NCBI GenBank assembly: GCA_902779845.1 | Contig: CACZCZ010000005.1 | Coordinates: 1-64,000, forward strand | DNA from: an uncultured Bacteroidales bacterium | GTDB taxonomy: Bacteria > Bacteroidota > Bacteroidia > Bacteroidales > Bacteroidaceae | Length of the DNA stretch: 64,000 nucleotides | Direction of reading: 5' to 3' | Part shown: one piece after another, positions 1-8,299 of the stretch | How positions within the stretch are numbered: the stretch's first letter is position 1 | Layout: every line of letters starts with the position of its first letter | Translations under genes and position numbers: made by a program | The notes under the pieces: model-generated | What the model was told of the DNA's origin: nothing | The model's database searches: none | Seen by the model: the letters and a program-made list of their open reading frames with translations, nothing else

Positions 1-61
1 CGGAGCGAGCGTAAGTTACAGCCCCTGCAAAACAGGGGGCTCCTTGTCTCGTTTGCGGGTG

Positions 62-69
62 CAAAGGTA
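62..69 (-). promoter_or_regulatory. -7 promoter element for a gene left of the window
   Basis: On the minus strand these bases read TACCTTTG, the Bacteroidetes -7 element. It points out of the window to the left. The predicted leader contains bases 20-41, which form a short GC-rich stem (AGCCCCTG against CAGGGGGCT with one bulged G). The stem could be a leader structure of the unseen gene; its role is not visible here. Confidence 0.6.
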
Positions 70-178
70 CGGCGACTTTTTCATTCCTGCAAGCGTTTCA
101 AGGAAAAAATCATCCGCACATGCAAAAAAAATTTTTCACACGCTGATTCCCTCGCGCGCGTTCCTTTATAATATTATA

Positions 179-907
179 TTAGAACGTCCACTTCATCGCA
201 ATCGTAGGGATGACGAAGAAACGGTCGTTGACGCTTTCATTGGGCCATACGAGATTCTGGGAGATCTCCACCTCTGTGCCGACGCTCCATTTGGCATTGT
301 CGTTGATGCGGGGCAGGTGCCAGAGGTTCACCCATAGCTGCGGCTCCGCCATCAGCACAGTCTTGCCTTTGACGCCATTATCGAACCAGATATCACAATA
401 GCCCGAGAAGCGAAGCAGGCCTTTACAGAAATCTAATCCCCAGACACCAGTGAGCTGGGCACTGTGATTGCAGTCGCCATGATTATCCTTATGCGCCAGG
501 AACTTGTACATCAGCTGCAAGGAGAATGTCTTGCTGAAGTCTTTGCTATGCCAATTCCAGGCGGCACCCAGGAGGTAGGCGTCGTCGTAGCCATAGGCCG
601 TGCGCTGGAGACCGCCGTTATATTCGAGGTGTATGGCAATGGGCGCTTTCCAGAAACGAAGTTCACGCGCAATCTCGCCATATCCGCTTTTCACGACATT
701 TCCGCCGAAGTCAGCGTCAATAAAGAAAAACGTACTACCCCACTTGTCGGGGGTAAAATTCTCAACGGTCGCTGTCACGCGTGATCGGTTGGAAAGGTCC
801 TTGCCGTAGATGTCGTGACCCAGGTCGTAATGCAACTGGACGTTGAGTTGAGCAGAGGCATTGGCCATGAAAAAGGCCGCCGCCAGAAGAAGAAGGCTTC
901 TTTTCAT
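179..907 (-). CDS. DUF5020 family outer-membrane protein
   Basis: A 242-residue protein with a clear signal peptide (MKRSLLLLAAAFFMANASA) and a body of alternating aromatic and polar residues that ends in Phe, as expected for an outer-membrane beta-barrel. The residue pattern (RELRFWKAPIAIHLEYNGG, then EPQLWVNLWHLP, then a GTEVEIS segment) matches the Bacteroidetes DUF5020 family, which is distantly related to nucleoside-specific Tsx-like channels. The substrate is unknown. The frame stays open for 44 codons further upstream, but the start at 907 is preferred because the signal peptide begins there and a probable promoter lies within the upstream extension. It is a single gene, divergent from the tRNA operon. 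Confidence 0.8.
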   Translation of the reverse strand: MKRSLLLLAAAFFMANASAQLNVQLHYDLGHDIYGKDLSNRSRVTATVENFTPDKWGSTFFFIDADFGGNVVKSGYGEIARELRFWKAPIAIHLEYNGGLQRTAYGYDDAYLLGAAWNWHSKDFSKTFSLQLMYKFLAHKDNHGDCNHSAQLTGVWGLDFCKGLLRFSGYCDIWFDNGVKGKTVLMAEPQLWVNLWHLPRINDNAKWSVGTEVEISQNLVWPNESVNDRFFVIPTIAMKWTF

Positions 908-978
908 TACTTTTGATTTTATAGCTTTAAATATGAATAATAAGGTATAGAACGCGTACTTTTGCGTGAAAAGCGGTG

Positions 979-986
979 CAAAGGTC
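979..986 (-). promoter_or_regulatory. Probable -7 element of the DUF5020 gene
   Basis: The minus strand reads GACCTTTG followed by CACC, one base off TAnnTTTG, and lies about 70 bases before the chosen start codon. The match is imperfect, so this is a weak call. Confidence 0.4.
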
Positions 987-1025
987 GTAAAAAAAACGGG
1001 AACCACAAAAAAAAGGTCTGAAACA

Positions 1026-1057
1026 TTTGGCTGTTTCATGAAAAACCTCTACCTTTG
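1026..1057 (+). promoter_or_regulatory. Promoter of the tRNA operon
   Basis: TTTG at 1026-1029, a 20-base spacer and TACCTTTG at 1050-1057 match both halves of the Bacteroidetes primary sigma-factor promoter. The first tRNA begins 60 bases downstream. Confidence 0.85.
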
Positions 1058-1117
1058 CACCCGCTTTCGAGAAACAACGTCGGCTGAAGTGTCAGCGATA
1101 CGGTTCGAAACTCGGAA

Positions 1118-1192
1118 GGGCGCTTAGCTCAGCTGGTTCAGAGCGTCTGCCTTACAAGCAGAGGGTCGGCGGTTCGAATCCGTCAGCGCCCA
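1118..1192 (+). tRNA. tRNA-Val (anticodon TAC)
   Basis: Acceptor arms GGGCGCT and AGCGCCC pair fully. The anticodon stem-loop CTGCCTTACAAGCAG carries TAC, and the T-arm has GGTTCGAATCC. No CCA is encoded, so it must be added after transcription. First of six tRNAs in a row. Confidence 0.95.
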
Positions 1193-1210
1193 CGCAAGAA
1201 AAAACATGTT

Positions 1211-1284
1211 GGCTCCGTAGCTCAACTGAATAGAGCATCTGACTACGGATCAGAAGGTTGTGGGTTTGAATCCCGCCGGAGTCA
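1211..1284 (+). tRNA. tRNA-Arg (anticodon ACG)
   Basis: Acceptor arms GGCTCCG and CGGAGTC pair with one G-T wobble. The anticodon loop CTACGGA carries ACG, which requires A34-to-inosine editing (TadA) to read the CGN box. No encoded CCA. Confidence 0.94.
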
Positions 1285-1305
1285 CTTCTTTGACACATTG
1301 TGTCT

Positions 1306-1388
1306 GGGCGGATACCAGAGTGGCCAAATGGGGCAGACTGTAAATCTGCTGGTTGTTACCTTCGGTGGTTCGAATCCATCTCCGCCCA
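1306..1388 (+). tRNA. tRNA-Tyr (anticodon GTA)
   Basis: Acceptor arms GGGCGGA and TCCGCCC pair. The anticodon arm GCAGACTGTAAATCTGC carries GTA. The 83-base length reflects a long variable arm, typical of bacterial tRNA-Tyr. No encoded CCA. Confidence 0.95.
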
Positions 1389-1402
1389 CGTAAAACAGTA
1401 AT

Positions 1403-1475
<73 letters not shown>

Positions 1476-1503
1476 CTTTCAAGAGTTCTTTAGAGATGAC
1501 CAT

Positions 1504-1578
1504 GGTGCGTTAGTTCAGTCTGGTTAGAATACATGCCTGTCACGCATGGGGTCACGGGTTCGAGCCCCGTACGCACCG
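1504..1578 (+). tRNA. tRNA-Asp (anticodon GTC), copy 1
   Basis: Acceptor arms GGTGCGT and ACGCACC pair. The anticodon arm ATGCCTGTCACGCAT carries GTC. Discriminator G, no encoded CCA. Identical to the next tRNA. Confidence 0.95.
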
Positions 1579-1617
1579 CTTTCTCTACGCTCTTAACAAT
1601 TAACTCACAACCAACAC

Positions 1618-1692
1618 GGTGCGTTAGTTCAGTCTGGTTAGAATACATGCCTGTCACGCATGGGGTCACGGGTTCGAGCCCCGTACGCACCG
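1618..1692 (+). tRNA. tRNA-Asp (anticodon GTC), copy 2
   Basis: Base-for-base duplicate of the tRNA at 1504-1578, separated by a 39-base spacer. The identity suggests recent duplication or gene conversion. It is the last tRNA before the terminator. Confidence 0.95.
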
Positions 1693-1693
1693 C

Positions 1694-1718
1694 AAAGAGC
1701 CTTGGGCTCTTTTTTTTG
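1694..1718 (+). terminator. Rho-independent terminator of the tRNA operon
   Basis: AAAGAGCC and GGGCTCTTT form a stem with a tiny loop, followed by a run of T. It starts two bases after the last tRNA. Confidence 0.9.
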
Positions 1719-1768
1719 TTTTAAAGCATTTACCTTATATCCAGATTTCAGGTATTTCGTTATTGAAC

Positions 1769-2437
1769 ATGGATCATCGGGAGATTTACTCGGCTGTCGG
1801 GCTGACAGAGTATATTCAGGAGGTGGGCTTTCTGCCTCTGCTGAAAGGCGTTGTGAGTGGTTTCTCTGCGGAGGAAGTGGTCGCAGACGATTGCCGCTAT
1901 GTCGTATTCCCGGACGGCGGCTGGGACTGGCCTCTGTGGAAGTGGAAGGGTCCCATCGTGACAGAGGGAACCTGCGTGTATGGCAAGTTTTTCGACGGGA
2001 AAGCAGGCTTCATCAGCCGCGAGTGGTGGCCGGACTTCTATAACTACCGACGCAGCAAACATCCCGTTCCAGTCGAGGGTTCCATCGAAGACACAATCCT
2101 GATGACCCTGCGTGAAACCGGTAGCCTCATCACTAGTGAATTACGCGCCGCCTGCGGCTTCGACGGTCCGAAGATGCGCAGCCGTTTCGACAGTTATGTC
2201 ACACGCCTACAGATGGGCTGCTACATTGTCACTGAAGACTTTGTCTATCCCACAGACAAGCACGGAAAGGAGTATGGTTGGGGGTGGTCGCTGCTGACGA
2301 CCCCCGAGTCGCTGTTCGGCCGTGAGGCCTGCCACACCCCCCGCACACCACAGGAGTCGTTCCGTCGCCTGCAAGAACATTTCCGAGCGCTGCTTCCTAT
2401 GGCCTCTGAACGGCAAATACAAAAAATCATCGGTTAA
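1769..2437 (+). CDS. AlkZ-related (YcaQ-like) winged-helix protein
   Basis: A 222-residue cytosolic protein without a signal peptide. The layout resembles the short AlkZ-related proteins of gut anaerobes. These are kin of the HTH_42 DNA glycosylases (AlkZ/YcaQ), which unhook interstrand crosslinks and excise alkylated bases. Visible features are an N-terminal segment with FPDGGWDWPLWKWKGPIV, then EWWPDFYNYRRS, then a winged-helix-like stretch near residues 105-165 (ETGSLITSELRAACGF). It is shorter than full AlkZ (about 370-400 residues) and I cannot identify the catalytic QxD/QxQ motif, so activity is doubtful. The ATG at 1769 is chosen over a TTG two codons upstream. It follows the tRNA terminator with its own spacing. 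Confidence 0.55.
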   Translation: MDHREIYSAVGLTEYIQEVGFLPLLKGVVSGFSAEEVVADDCRYVVFPDGGWDWPLWKWKGPIVTEGTCVYGKFFDGKAGFISREWWPDFYNYRRSKHPVPVEGSIEDTILMTLRETGSLITSELRAACGFDGPKMRSRFDSYVTRLQMGCYIVTEDFVYPTDKHGKEYGWGWSLLTTPESLFGREACHTPRTPQESFRRLQEHFRALLPMASERQIQKIIG

Positions 2438-2483
2438 CTTTCTGACAATTTATGATATGGATCCCCTACCCTACAAACACACA

Positions 2484-4217
2484 ATGAGAAATAACTTTAT
2501 CATCTTGCTGTCAGCCTGCCTATTCTGTATGCAGACGGCACTGGCCTGGGAGCGCGAAACCATCTGGCCCAAAGGGAAGATGCCAAACACACAAAACCAT
2601 CAGATTGCCGCCATGACCGACGAGGCAGGCAGCAAAGGCTTCAACGCCGACAAGCACCGCATTGCTTATCTGGAGTGGTACGACGCGCCATCTGACGACG
2701 TGAAGCAGAACGGTTGCATGATTCTTATCTCAGGCGGCAGCTACCAAAGCTGCTGCGATGTAAATCTCGTCAAGACGTGGCGCGAGACGTTCACAAAACT
2801 GGGATTCCAATGCGTGAACTTCGTCTATCGCACACCGCGGCCTGTGGGTCTGCCTATCTATCAGACAGCGTGGGAAGACGGTCAGCGCGCTGTCCGAATG
2901 GTCCGCAGCGAGGCCAGGAAGCGCGGCTTCGACCCCGAGAAAATCGGCGTCATCTCCATGTCTGCCGGCTCCCATCTGGCACTACTGCTGGCCGCCAATT
3001 CACAGACAGCCGCCTACGCCCCTGTTGACAAGCTCGACACAGTGCCCTGTCATATCAACTGGGCACTCGTAAACGCTCCTGCCTATGTCACTACGGACGG
3101 CGAAGCAGGCACACCCGCCACACGCCAAGGCTACGGCATCGACGTACATCTCTCGGATGTCTTTAAGTTCGACGCAAAGACCTGTCCCGTCAGCCTGCAT
3201 CACGGAGGCACCGACCCATACACGCCCAACGGTTCTACACTATTTTTCCGCGAGTTACGCAAGCGTAAGATTCCAGCCGAGCTACACCTGTATCCCAACA
3301 GGGGGCACGGCGCTTTCGGTCTGGAACGCGGCATCGAATTCATGAAACAGATGGGCTTTGTCGGCTCCTTGGAACCCGAGATAGCCATCATGTCACGCTA
3401 TGACAACGACGATGCCCGCAAGGAGAAGATTACGGAGGACGTATGGCCCGAGGGAAAGATTCCAGATGTCCAGGAGCAACAATGCAAGCCCTACCTCGAA
3501 TGGCATTTCCCCAAGGAGTTGAAGACCCAGGCCATACAGATCATCTACTCAGGAGGAAGCTACATGGGCAACGATCCCGACGGCTTTGAGGTAGCCCCTG
3601 CACGCCGCTATCTGAACGAGCGCGGCATGACCGTCGTCACCATGAAGTACCGCACGCCACGCCCCCAAGGTCTGGCCAAGCACACCACCGCCTGGCAGGA
3701 CCTTCAGCGCGCCATTCGCATCGTGCGCAGCAAAGCCGCCTCGCTGGGTCTCGACCCTAACCATATAGGCATTATGGGCAGTTCCGCCGGAGGCCACCTC
3801 ACGCTGATGGGCGTCACCTCGTCGCTACAGAACGCCTACCTCCCTATCGACGACATTGACAAGCAACCCTGCAACGTGCAGTGGGGCATCGGCATCTATC
3901 CCGCCTATGCGCTCACGGACGGCGCCAGCGACCCCAACACCGCGAACGGCGTCCCGGACGATGCCGTGCTGGTGCCTGATTTCAACTTCGACCTGAAGAC
4001 AGCCCCGATGCTGTTCATTCACGGCGATGCCGACGTCTATGCCGCCATGGGCTCCGTAAAGACCTGGGAGAAGATGCGCAGTATGGGCATTCAGAGCGAG
4101 CTGCACACCCTGGCCACACGCAATCACTGCTTCCAGCGCAGCGCATCGCCTGGCACAGGCAGCTACACCTATCTGGATCGCATCGGCGAATTCCTCAACT
4201 ACATCATCAAGAAATAG
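2484..4217 (+). CDS. Secreted tandem alpha/beta hydrolase (two esterase domains)
   Basis: A 577-residue protein with a signal peptide (MRNNFIILLSACLFCMQTALA) and two homologous alpha/beta-hydrolase domains in one chain. Each half has an entry motif (ETIWPKGKMPN; EDVWPEGKIPD), an oxyanion-type GGSY, a nucleophile elbow, an acid loop (GTDPYTP; GDADVYAAMGS) and a late histidine (NRGHGAFG; TRNHCFQ). The second elbow is canonical (GSSAGGH); the first reads SMSAGSH, keeping the Ser but losing the flanking glycines. Such domains in Bacteroidetes are often acetyl-xylan or other carbohydrate esterases, so a role in polysaccharide de-esterification is likely but unproven. An in-frame ATG at 2457 is an alternative start; 2484 places the signal peptide at the N-terminus. 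Confidence 0.75.
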   Translation: MRNNFIILLSACLFCMQTALAWERETIWPKGKMPNTQNHQIAAMTDEAGSKGFNADKHRIAYLEWYDAPSDDVKQNGCMILISGGSYQSCCDVNLVKTWRETFTKLGFQCVNFVYRTPRPVGLPIYQTAWEDGQRAVRMVRSEARKRGFDPEKIGVISMSAGSHLALLLAANSQTAAYAPVDKLDTVPCHINWALVNAPAYVTTDGEAGTPATRQGYGIDVHLSDVFKFDAKTCPVSLHHGGTDPYTPNGSTLFFRELRKRKIPAELHLYPNRGHGAFGLERGIEFMKQMGFVGSLEPEIAIMSRYDNDDARKEKITEDVWPEGKIPDVQEQQCKPYLEWHFPKELKTQAIQIIYSGGSYMGNDPDGFEVAPARRYLNERGMTVVTMKYRTPRPQGLAKHTTAWQDLQRAIRIVRSKAASLGLDPNHIGIMGSSAGGHLTLMGVTSSLQNAYLPIDDIDKQPCNVQWGIGIYPAYALTDGASDPNTANGVPDDAVLVPDFNFDLKTAPMLFIHGDADVYAAMGSVKTWEKMRSMGIQSELHTLATRNHCFQRSASPGTGSYTYLDRIGEFLNYIIKK

Positions 4218-4269
4218 AGAAAGCTACCATGCCCAGCCCCACTCAACGGGGCATAGCCCGAAGACGGGT

Positions 4270-6339
4270 TTAGGCAGGATCGGGCAGCTGGGCCATGAGG
4301 GAGAGCATCTGATCGCGCAGCTGGGCTGCAGTGATGAAGTCGAGTTTCTTGGCGGCGTCCTGCATCTGCTGGCGAAGCTGTTCAACACGTTTCCGTATTT
4401 GATCACGTGTGAGGTACTCGGCTTCCGGCTCGGCAGCCACGGGTGCCCCCTCGTCAGGACGAAGCCGCACGTTGACCGTCTGCGGACGCTCCGGCTCAAT
4501 GTAAGCACGACGGTCGCGGTCGGTAGCAGCCTCCTGATGGACTGCTACGAGGTCGGTCATCGTGCGTTGCTTGCGGATTTGCGTTGGCGTAATTCCATGT
4601 TCTTCATTATAATGCAGCTGTTTCTCTCGGCGTCGATTGGTCTCATCGATAGTCCGCTGCATAGACTCCGTAATGGTGTCGCCATACATGATGGCCTTGC
4701 CATGAATGTTACGCGCCGCACGACCCACGGTCTGCGTCAGCGAACGATGACTGCGCAGGAACCCCTCTTTGTCTGCATCAAAGATAGCCACAAGCGACAC
4801 TTCCGGAAGATCCAAGCCCTCGCGAAGCAGGTTGACCCCAACGAGGACATCAAACTTACCGGCGCGCAGGTCGTCCATAATTTGCACGCGCTCCAAGGTA
4901 TCGACATCACTGTGGATATACCGTGCCTGAACGCCGTTGTTCATCAGGTATTCCGTCAGTTCCTCAGCCATACGCTTGGTGAGCGTGGTCACGAGCGTAC
5001 GCTCCTCGGCCTCAATGCGTTGTTGGATTTCCTCCATGAGGTCATCAACCTGATTGGCCGTAGGACGCACCTCGATGACAGGGTCAAGAAGGCCCGTGGG
5101 ACGAATCACCTGCTCCACGACGATGCCCTCACTCTTCGCCAGTTCATAATCTGCCGGCGTCGCCGAGACGTAGATCACCTGCGGCGTCAGCGCCTCGAAC
5201 TCCTCGAACTTCAGCGGACGGTTGTCCATTGCTGCCGGCAGACGGAAGCCATACTCTACGAGGTTCGTCTTGCGGGCACGGTCGCCACCGTACATAGCAG
5301 AAATCTGCGGCACGCTGACATGGCTCTCGTCGATGACCATGAGGAAGTCATCGGGGAAGAAATCAAGGAGACAATAGGGACGTGTGCCAGCCGAACGGCC
5401 ATCGAAATAGCGACTGTAGTTCTCGATGCCCGAACAATGTCCCAGCTCGCGGATCATCTCCATGTCATAGGTGACGCGCTCGTACAAACGCTTCGCTTCC
5501 AACTGCTTGCCGATTCCCTCAAAGAAGCGTACACGCTCAGCCAAATCATCTTCAATCTGATGAATTGCAGCCAGCGTCTGCTCCTTGGTCGTCATAAACA
5601 GGTTAGCAGGATAAATCTTGTAGTCCTGGAACTCGCCGACGCGCGTCATCGCCACCGCATCCACCTCCTCGATGCAGTCAATCTCATCGTCCCAAAAGGT
5701 AATGCGCAGGAGGTTGTCGGAATAGGCCAGCCAGACATCTACGGTGTCGCCTTTGACGCGGTACTCGCCTCGTGAGAGACTGACATCATTGCGCGTGTAG
5801 AGCGAGTCGTTGAGACGACGCAGCAGCGCGTTGCGGTCGAGAATCTGTCCGCGATGCAGGAGGATAACATTCTCATAGAACGCGGCTGGGTTTCCCATTC
5901 CGTAGATACATGATACAGAGGACACTACAATCACATCCTTGCGCCCTGAGAGCAAGGCCGAAGTGGCCGCGAGGCGCAACTTGTCAATCTCGTCGTTGAT
6001 GGCCAGATCCTTTTCTATATAGGTATCCGTGGAGGGGATGTACGCCTCGGGTTGGTAATAGTCGTAGTAGCTGACATAGTACTCTACGGCATTGTTGGGG
6101 AAGAAAGACTTCATCTCACCATAAAGCTGTGCCGCCAGCGTCTTGTTGTGTGAGAGGATCAAGGTCGGCTTGCCCACGTTCTGGATGACATTGGCAATGG
6201 TGAAGGTCTTGCCGGAGCCCGTCACGCCCAGCAACGTCTGTGCAGGAAGCCCTTCGAGGACACCCTGTGTGAGTTGCTCGATGGCCTCTGGCTGGTCGCC
6301 TGTAGGCTGGTACTGCGATGTGAGTTGGAACTGAGGCAT
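4270..6339 (-). CDS. uvrB: Excinuclease ABC subunit B
   Basis: A 689-residue UvrB, the damage-verifying helicase-like subunit of nucleotide excision repair. It shows the Walker A motif GVTGSGKTFT near residue 40, the beta-hairpin region YYDYYQPEAYIPSTDTYIEKD, the motif DESHVS, helicase motif VI (TVGRAARN) and a C-terminal UVR domain (KRVEQLRQQMQDAAKKLDF) that binds UvrA and UvrC. The start at 6339 (MPQFQLTSQYQPTGDQPEAI) matches the usual UvrB N-terminus; the open frame continues 19 codons upstream without support. It converges with the hydrolase gene. uvrA lies about 4.3 kb away on the same strand. Confidence 0.97.
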   Translation of the reverse strand: MPQFQLTSQYQPTGDQPEAIEQLTQGVLEGLPAQTLLGVTGSGKTFTIANVIQNVGKPTLILSHNKTLAAQLYGEMKSFFPNNAVEYYVSYYDYYQPEAYIPSTDTYIEKDLAINDEIDKLRLAATSALLSGRKDVIVVSSVSCIYGMGNPAAFYENVILLHRGQILDRNALLRRLNDSLYTRNDVSLSRGEYRVKGDTVDVWLAYSDNLLRITFWDDEIDCIEEVDAVAMTRVGEFQDYKIYPANLFMTTKEQTLAAIHQIEDDLAERVRFFEGIGKQLEAKRLYERVTYDMEMIRELGHCSGIENYSRYFDGRSAGTRPYCLLDFFPDDFLMVIDESHVSVPQISAMYGGDRARKTNLVEYGFRLPAAMDNRPLKFEEFEALTPQVIYVSATPADYELAKSEGIVVEQVIRPTGLLDPVIEVRPTANQVDDLMEEIQQRIEAEERTLVTTLTKRMAEELTEYLMNNGVQARYIHSDVDTLERVQIMDDLRAGKFDVLVGVNLLREGLDLPEVSLVAIFDADKEGFLRSHRSLTQTVGRAARNIHGKAIMYGDTITESMQRTIDETNRRREKQLHYNEEHGITPTQIRKQRTMTDLVAVHQEAATDRDRRAYIEPERPQTVNVRLRPDEGAPVAAEPEAEYLTRDQIRKRVEQLRQQMQDAAKKLDFITAAQLRDQMLSLMAQLPDPA

Positions 6340-6363
6340 ACGTAAATCCTTCGATAATCGGCG

Positions 6364-6371
6364 CGAAGTTA
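6364..6371 (-). promoter_or_regulatory. Probable -7 element of uvrB
   Basis: The minus strand reads TAACTTCG, one base off TAnnTTTG, 25 bases before the uvrB start. This gives a short leader. Confidence 0.5.
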
Positions 6372-6432
6372 CTAAAAAAAACTGAACAAAGAGCAAATCT
6401 TGTATCTTTTTTTATTAAAAAGCCTTTTCTCT

Positions 6433-6464
6433 TTTGGCCAAGTCAACAGAAAGTCCTACCTTTG
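6433..6464 (+). promoter_or_regulatory. Promoter of the bamD operon
   Basis: TTTG at 6433-6436, a 20-base spacer and TACCTTTG at 6457-6464. bamD starts 21 bases further on. Confidence 0.85.
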
Positions 6465-6485
6465 CAGCCGTTTAAGCGCACACGC

Positions 6486-7331
6486 ATGAAGAAGATTATC
6501 TTTCTCCTCCTTTGTTGCCTTCTGGTACTGACCGGCTGCGGTGAGTACAACACAGTCATCAAGCATGGAGATCCTGAATACAAATACGAGGTTGCCAAGG
6601 CCTGCTACGCCAAAGGAAAATACCTGCACGCCTACGACCTGCTCAACAGCGTCGTCATCAACTTCAAGGGTTCCTCCTATGGCGAAGAGTGCCTCTACTT
6701 GATGGCCATGAGCGCTTTCAAGGCTCGCGACTACGACCTGGCCTCTTCGGGTTTCAAGAAGTACTACCAGAGCTACCCCCGCGGCTTGTATGTCGAGGAG
6801 TCTCGCTACCACAGCGGTCTGGCACTCTATGAAAGCGTCCCCGATCCACGCTTGGATCAGACCGCAACCTATCAGGCTATCGCCGAGTTGCAGAACTTCC
6901 TGGATTACTACCCCTACACACGACTGAAAGAACAGACGCAGGACATGCTTCAGCGCCTGCAGGATCACCTCATCGACAAAGAACAGCGCTCCGCCCAACT
7001 CTACTACGACCTGGGTAACTACATCGGCAACAGCACCAGCGGCGGCTCCAACTATGAAGCTTGCATTGTCACATCGGAGAACGCCCTTCGCGACTTCCCC
7101 TACGCTTCTGCTGAGCGCCGCGAGCAGTTCATGCTCCTCATCCTGCGCTCCCGCTACCATCTGGCTCGCCAGAGTGTGGAGGAGAAGCGGATGCAGCGCT
7201 TCCGCCAGACAGTGGACGAGTACTATGGCTTCATCAATGAGTTCCCCGAATCCGCCTACCGCAAGGAGGCCGAGGGCTACCTTAAGAAGAGCCAGAAAGC
7301 ACTCGCCGGACAGCCCCTTGATGAGGACTGA
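6486..7331 (+). CDS. bamD: Outer-membrane protein assembly factor BamD
   Basis: A 281-residue lipoprotein of the BAM complex, which inserts beta-barrels into the outer membrane. The N-terminus has a lipoprotein signal with lipobox LTGC. The segment after the cysteine (GEYNTVIKHGDPEYKYEVAK) is the usual Bacteroidetes BamD opening and is followed by tetratricopeptide-like helical repeats (AKGKYLHAYDLLNSVV, SAFKARDYDLASSGFKKYY). The ATG at 6486 is chosen over an earlier in-frame start because the signal peptide begins there and the earlier start lies in the promoter. It is followed by the omega and DUF4293 genes, an order commonly seen in Bacteroidales. Confidence 0.93.
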   Translation: MKKIIFLLLCCLLVLTGCGEYNTVIKHGDPEYKYEVAKACYAKGKYLHAYDLLNSVVINFKGSSYGEECLYLMAMSAFKARDYDLASSGFKKYYQSYPRGLYVEESRYHSGLALYESVPDPRLDQTATYQAIAELQNFLDYYPYTRLKEQTQDMLQRLQDHLIDKEQRSAQLYYDLGNYIGNSTSGGSNYEACIVTSENALRDFPYASAERREQFMLLILRSRYHLARQSVEEKRMQRFRQTVDEYYGFINEFPESAYRKEAEGYLKKSQKALAGQPLDED

Positions 7332-7417
7332 GGAGTGAAAAATGAAAATAATAGTTTCTTTTCGAAAGAACGAAATAAAATAGTAAATCGTAAATTGTTA
7401 AATCGTATTTTATAAAG

Positions 7418-7756
7418 ATGGATTACAAGAAGACCAACGCACCCACTAACACTGTGACACAGAACGTCATGGAACTTTGTGAGGACACCGACAACATCTA
7501 CGAGAGCGTAGCTATCATCGCCAAGCGTGCCAACCAGATCAGCGCCGACCTGAAGTCCGAACTCTCCAAGAAGCTGCAGGAGTTTGCCTCCACCAACGAC
7601 AACCTCGACGAGGTCTTTGAGAACCGCGAGCAGATTGAGATTAGCCGCTACTACGAGAAGCTCCCGAAGCCTACCCTCATCGCTACCCAGGAGTTCCGCG
7701 AGGGCAAGATTTATTTCCGCAATCCCGCTAAGGACAGCGACGAGGACGATCTATGA
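7418..7756 (+). CDS. rpoZ: RNA polymerase omega-type subunit (Rpb6/RpoZ family)
   Basis: A 112-residue acidic protein. The core (ESVAIIAKRANQISADLKSELSKKL) matches the omega/Rpb6 fold, which helps assemble and stabilise the RNA polymerase beta-prime subunit. It is longer than E. coli omega, as in other Bacteroidetes. The upstream 86-base gap is an AT-rich spacer made of TAAATCGTAAATTG-like units. The stop overlaps the next start by four bases (ATGA), so translation of the two genes is probably coupled. Confidence 0.85.
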   Translation: MDYKKTNAPTNTVTQNVMELCEDTDNIYESVAIIAKRANQISADLKSELSKKLQEFASTNDNLDEVFENREQIEISRYYEKLPKPTLIATQEFREGKIYFRNPAKDSDEDDL

Positions 7757-8277
7757 TCCAGCGCATCCAAACACTCTACCTGCTTCTGGCCGCCGCATTC
7801 TGTGTGGCGTGTCTGTGTTTGCCCATCGGCACATTCGTTGATGCCACTGGCGAGGAATGTGGCACGCTCTACAATCTGTGGCTCCACCTGCCCTCCCCCA
7901 TCGGCTCAACGTTGACCCTGAGCGGAGCTGCTGCAGAACCCGTTCTGGCAGCCGATGCCGCCGGCACACACGTATTCACGCCGTGGGCTCTGTTTGCCCT
8001 TTTGGTCATCGTCACCTCGGGGCTGCTGTTCTGCATCTTCCTTTTCAAGCAGCGTCTTGTGCAGTCGCGTCTGGCCCTGCTCTGCAGCATTCTTCTGATA
8101 GGCTGGTATCTCCTGTATGCCGCCTTCGCCTATCTGATTCCGCAGAACACCGACGCCGCCTTCCGCCCCACCCCGTGGGCTGCTTTCCCCTGCATCGCCG
8201 CTGTCTTCTCGTTCCTGGCTTTCCGCGCCATTCTCAAGGACGAGATGCTGGTGCGATCCTTAGACCGTCTCCGTTAA
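7753..8277 (+). CDS. DUF4293 family membrane protein
   Basis: A 174-residue protein with four apparent transmembrane helices, near residues 5-25, 75-97, 107-130 and 140-158. The opening MIQRIQTLYLLLAAAFC is characteristic of DUF4293, a Bacteroidetes inner-membrane family of unknown function usually found next to the omega gene. It overlaps the rpoZ stop by four bases. Nothing in the sequence suggests an enzymatic motif. Confidence 0.85.
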   Translation: MIQRIQTLYLLLAAAFCVACLCLPIGTFVDATGEECGTLYNLWLHLPSPIGSTLTLSGAAAEPVLAADAAGTHVFTPWALFALLVIVTSGLLFCIFLFKQRLVQSRLALLCSILLIGWYLLYAAFAYLIPQNTDAAFRPTPWAAFPCIAAVFSFLAFRAILKDEMLVRSLDRLR

Positions 8278-8299
8278 CACTCCGTAAACCACGTTTCCC

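Noticed and set aside
957..964. TACTTTTG on the plus strand as a promoter
   Set aside because: Lies between divergent genes with a far better promoter at 1026-1057 serving the tRNAs; no separate transcript unit is apparent.
1490..1724. Short open frames on both strands over the tRNA-Asp pair
   Set aside because: They translate tRNA genes; the internal repetition reflects the duplicated tRNA.
4399..5775. 458-codon plus-strand open frame
   Set aside because: Lies wholly antisense to uvrB, with no signal or family match. It reflects codon bias of the real gene.
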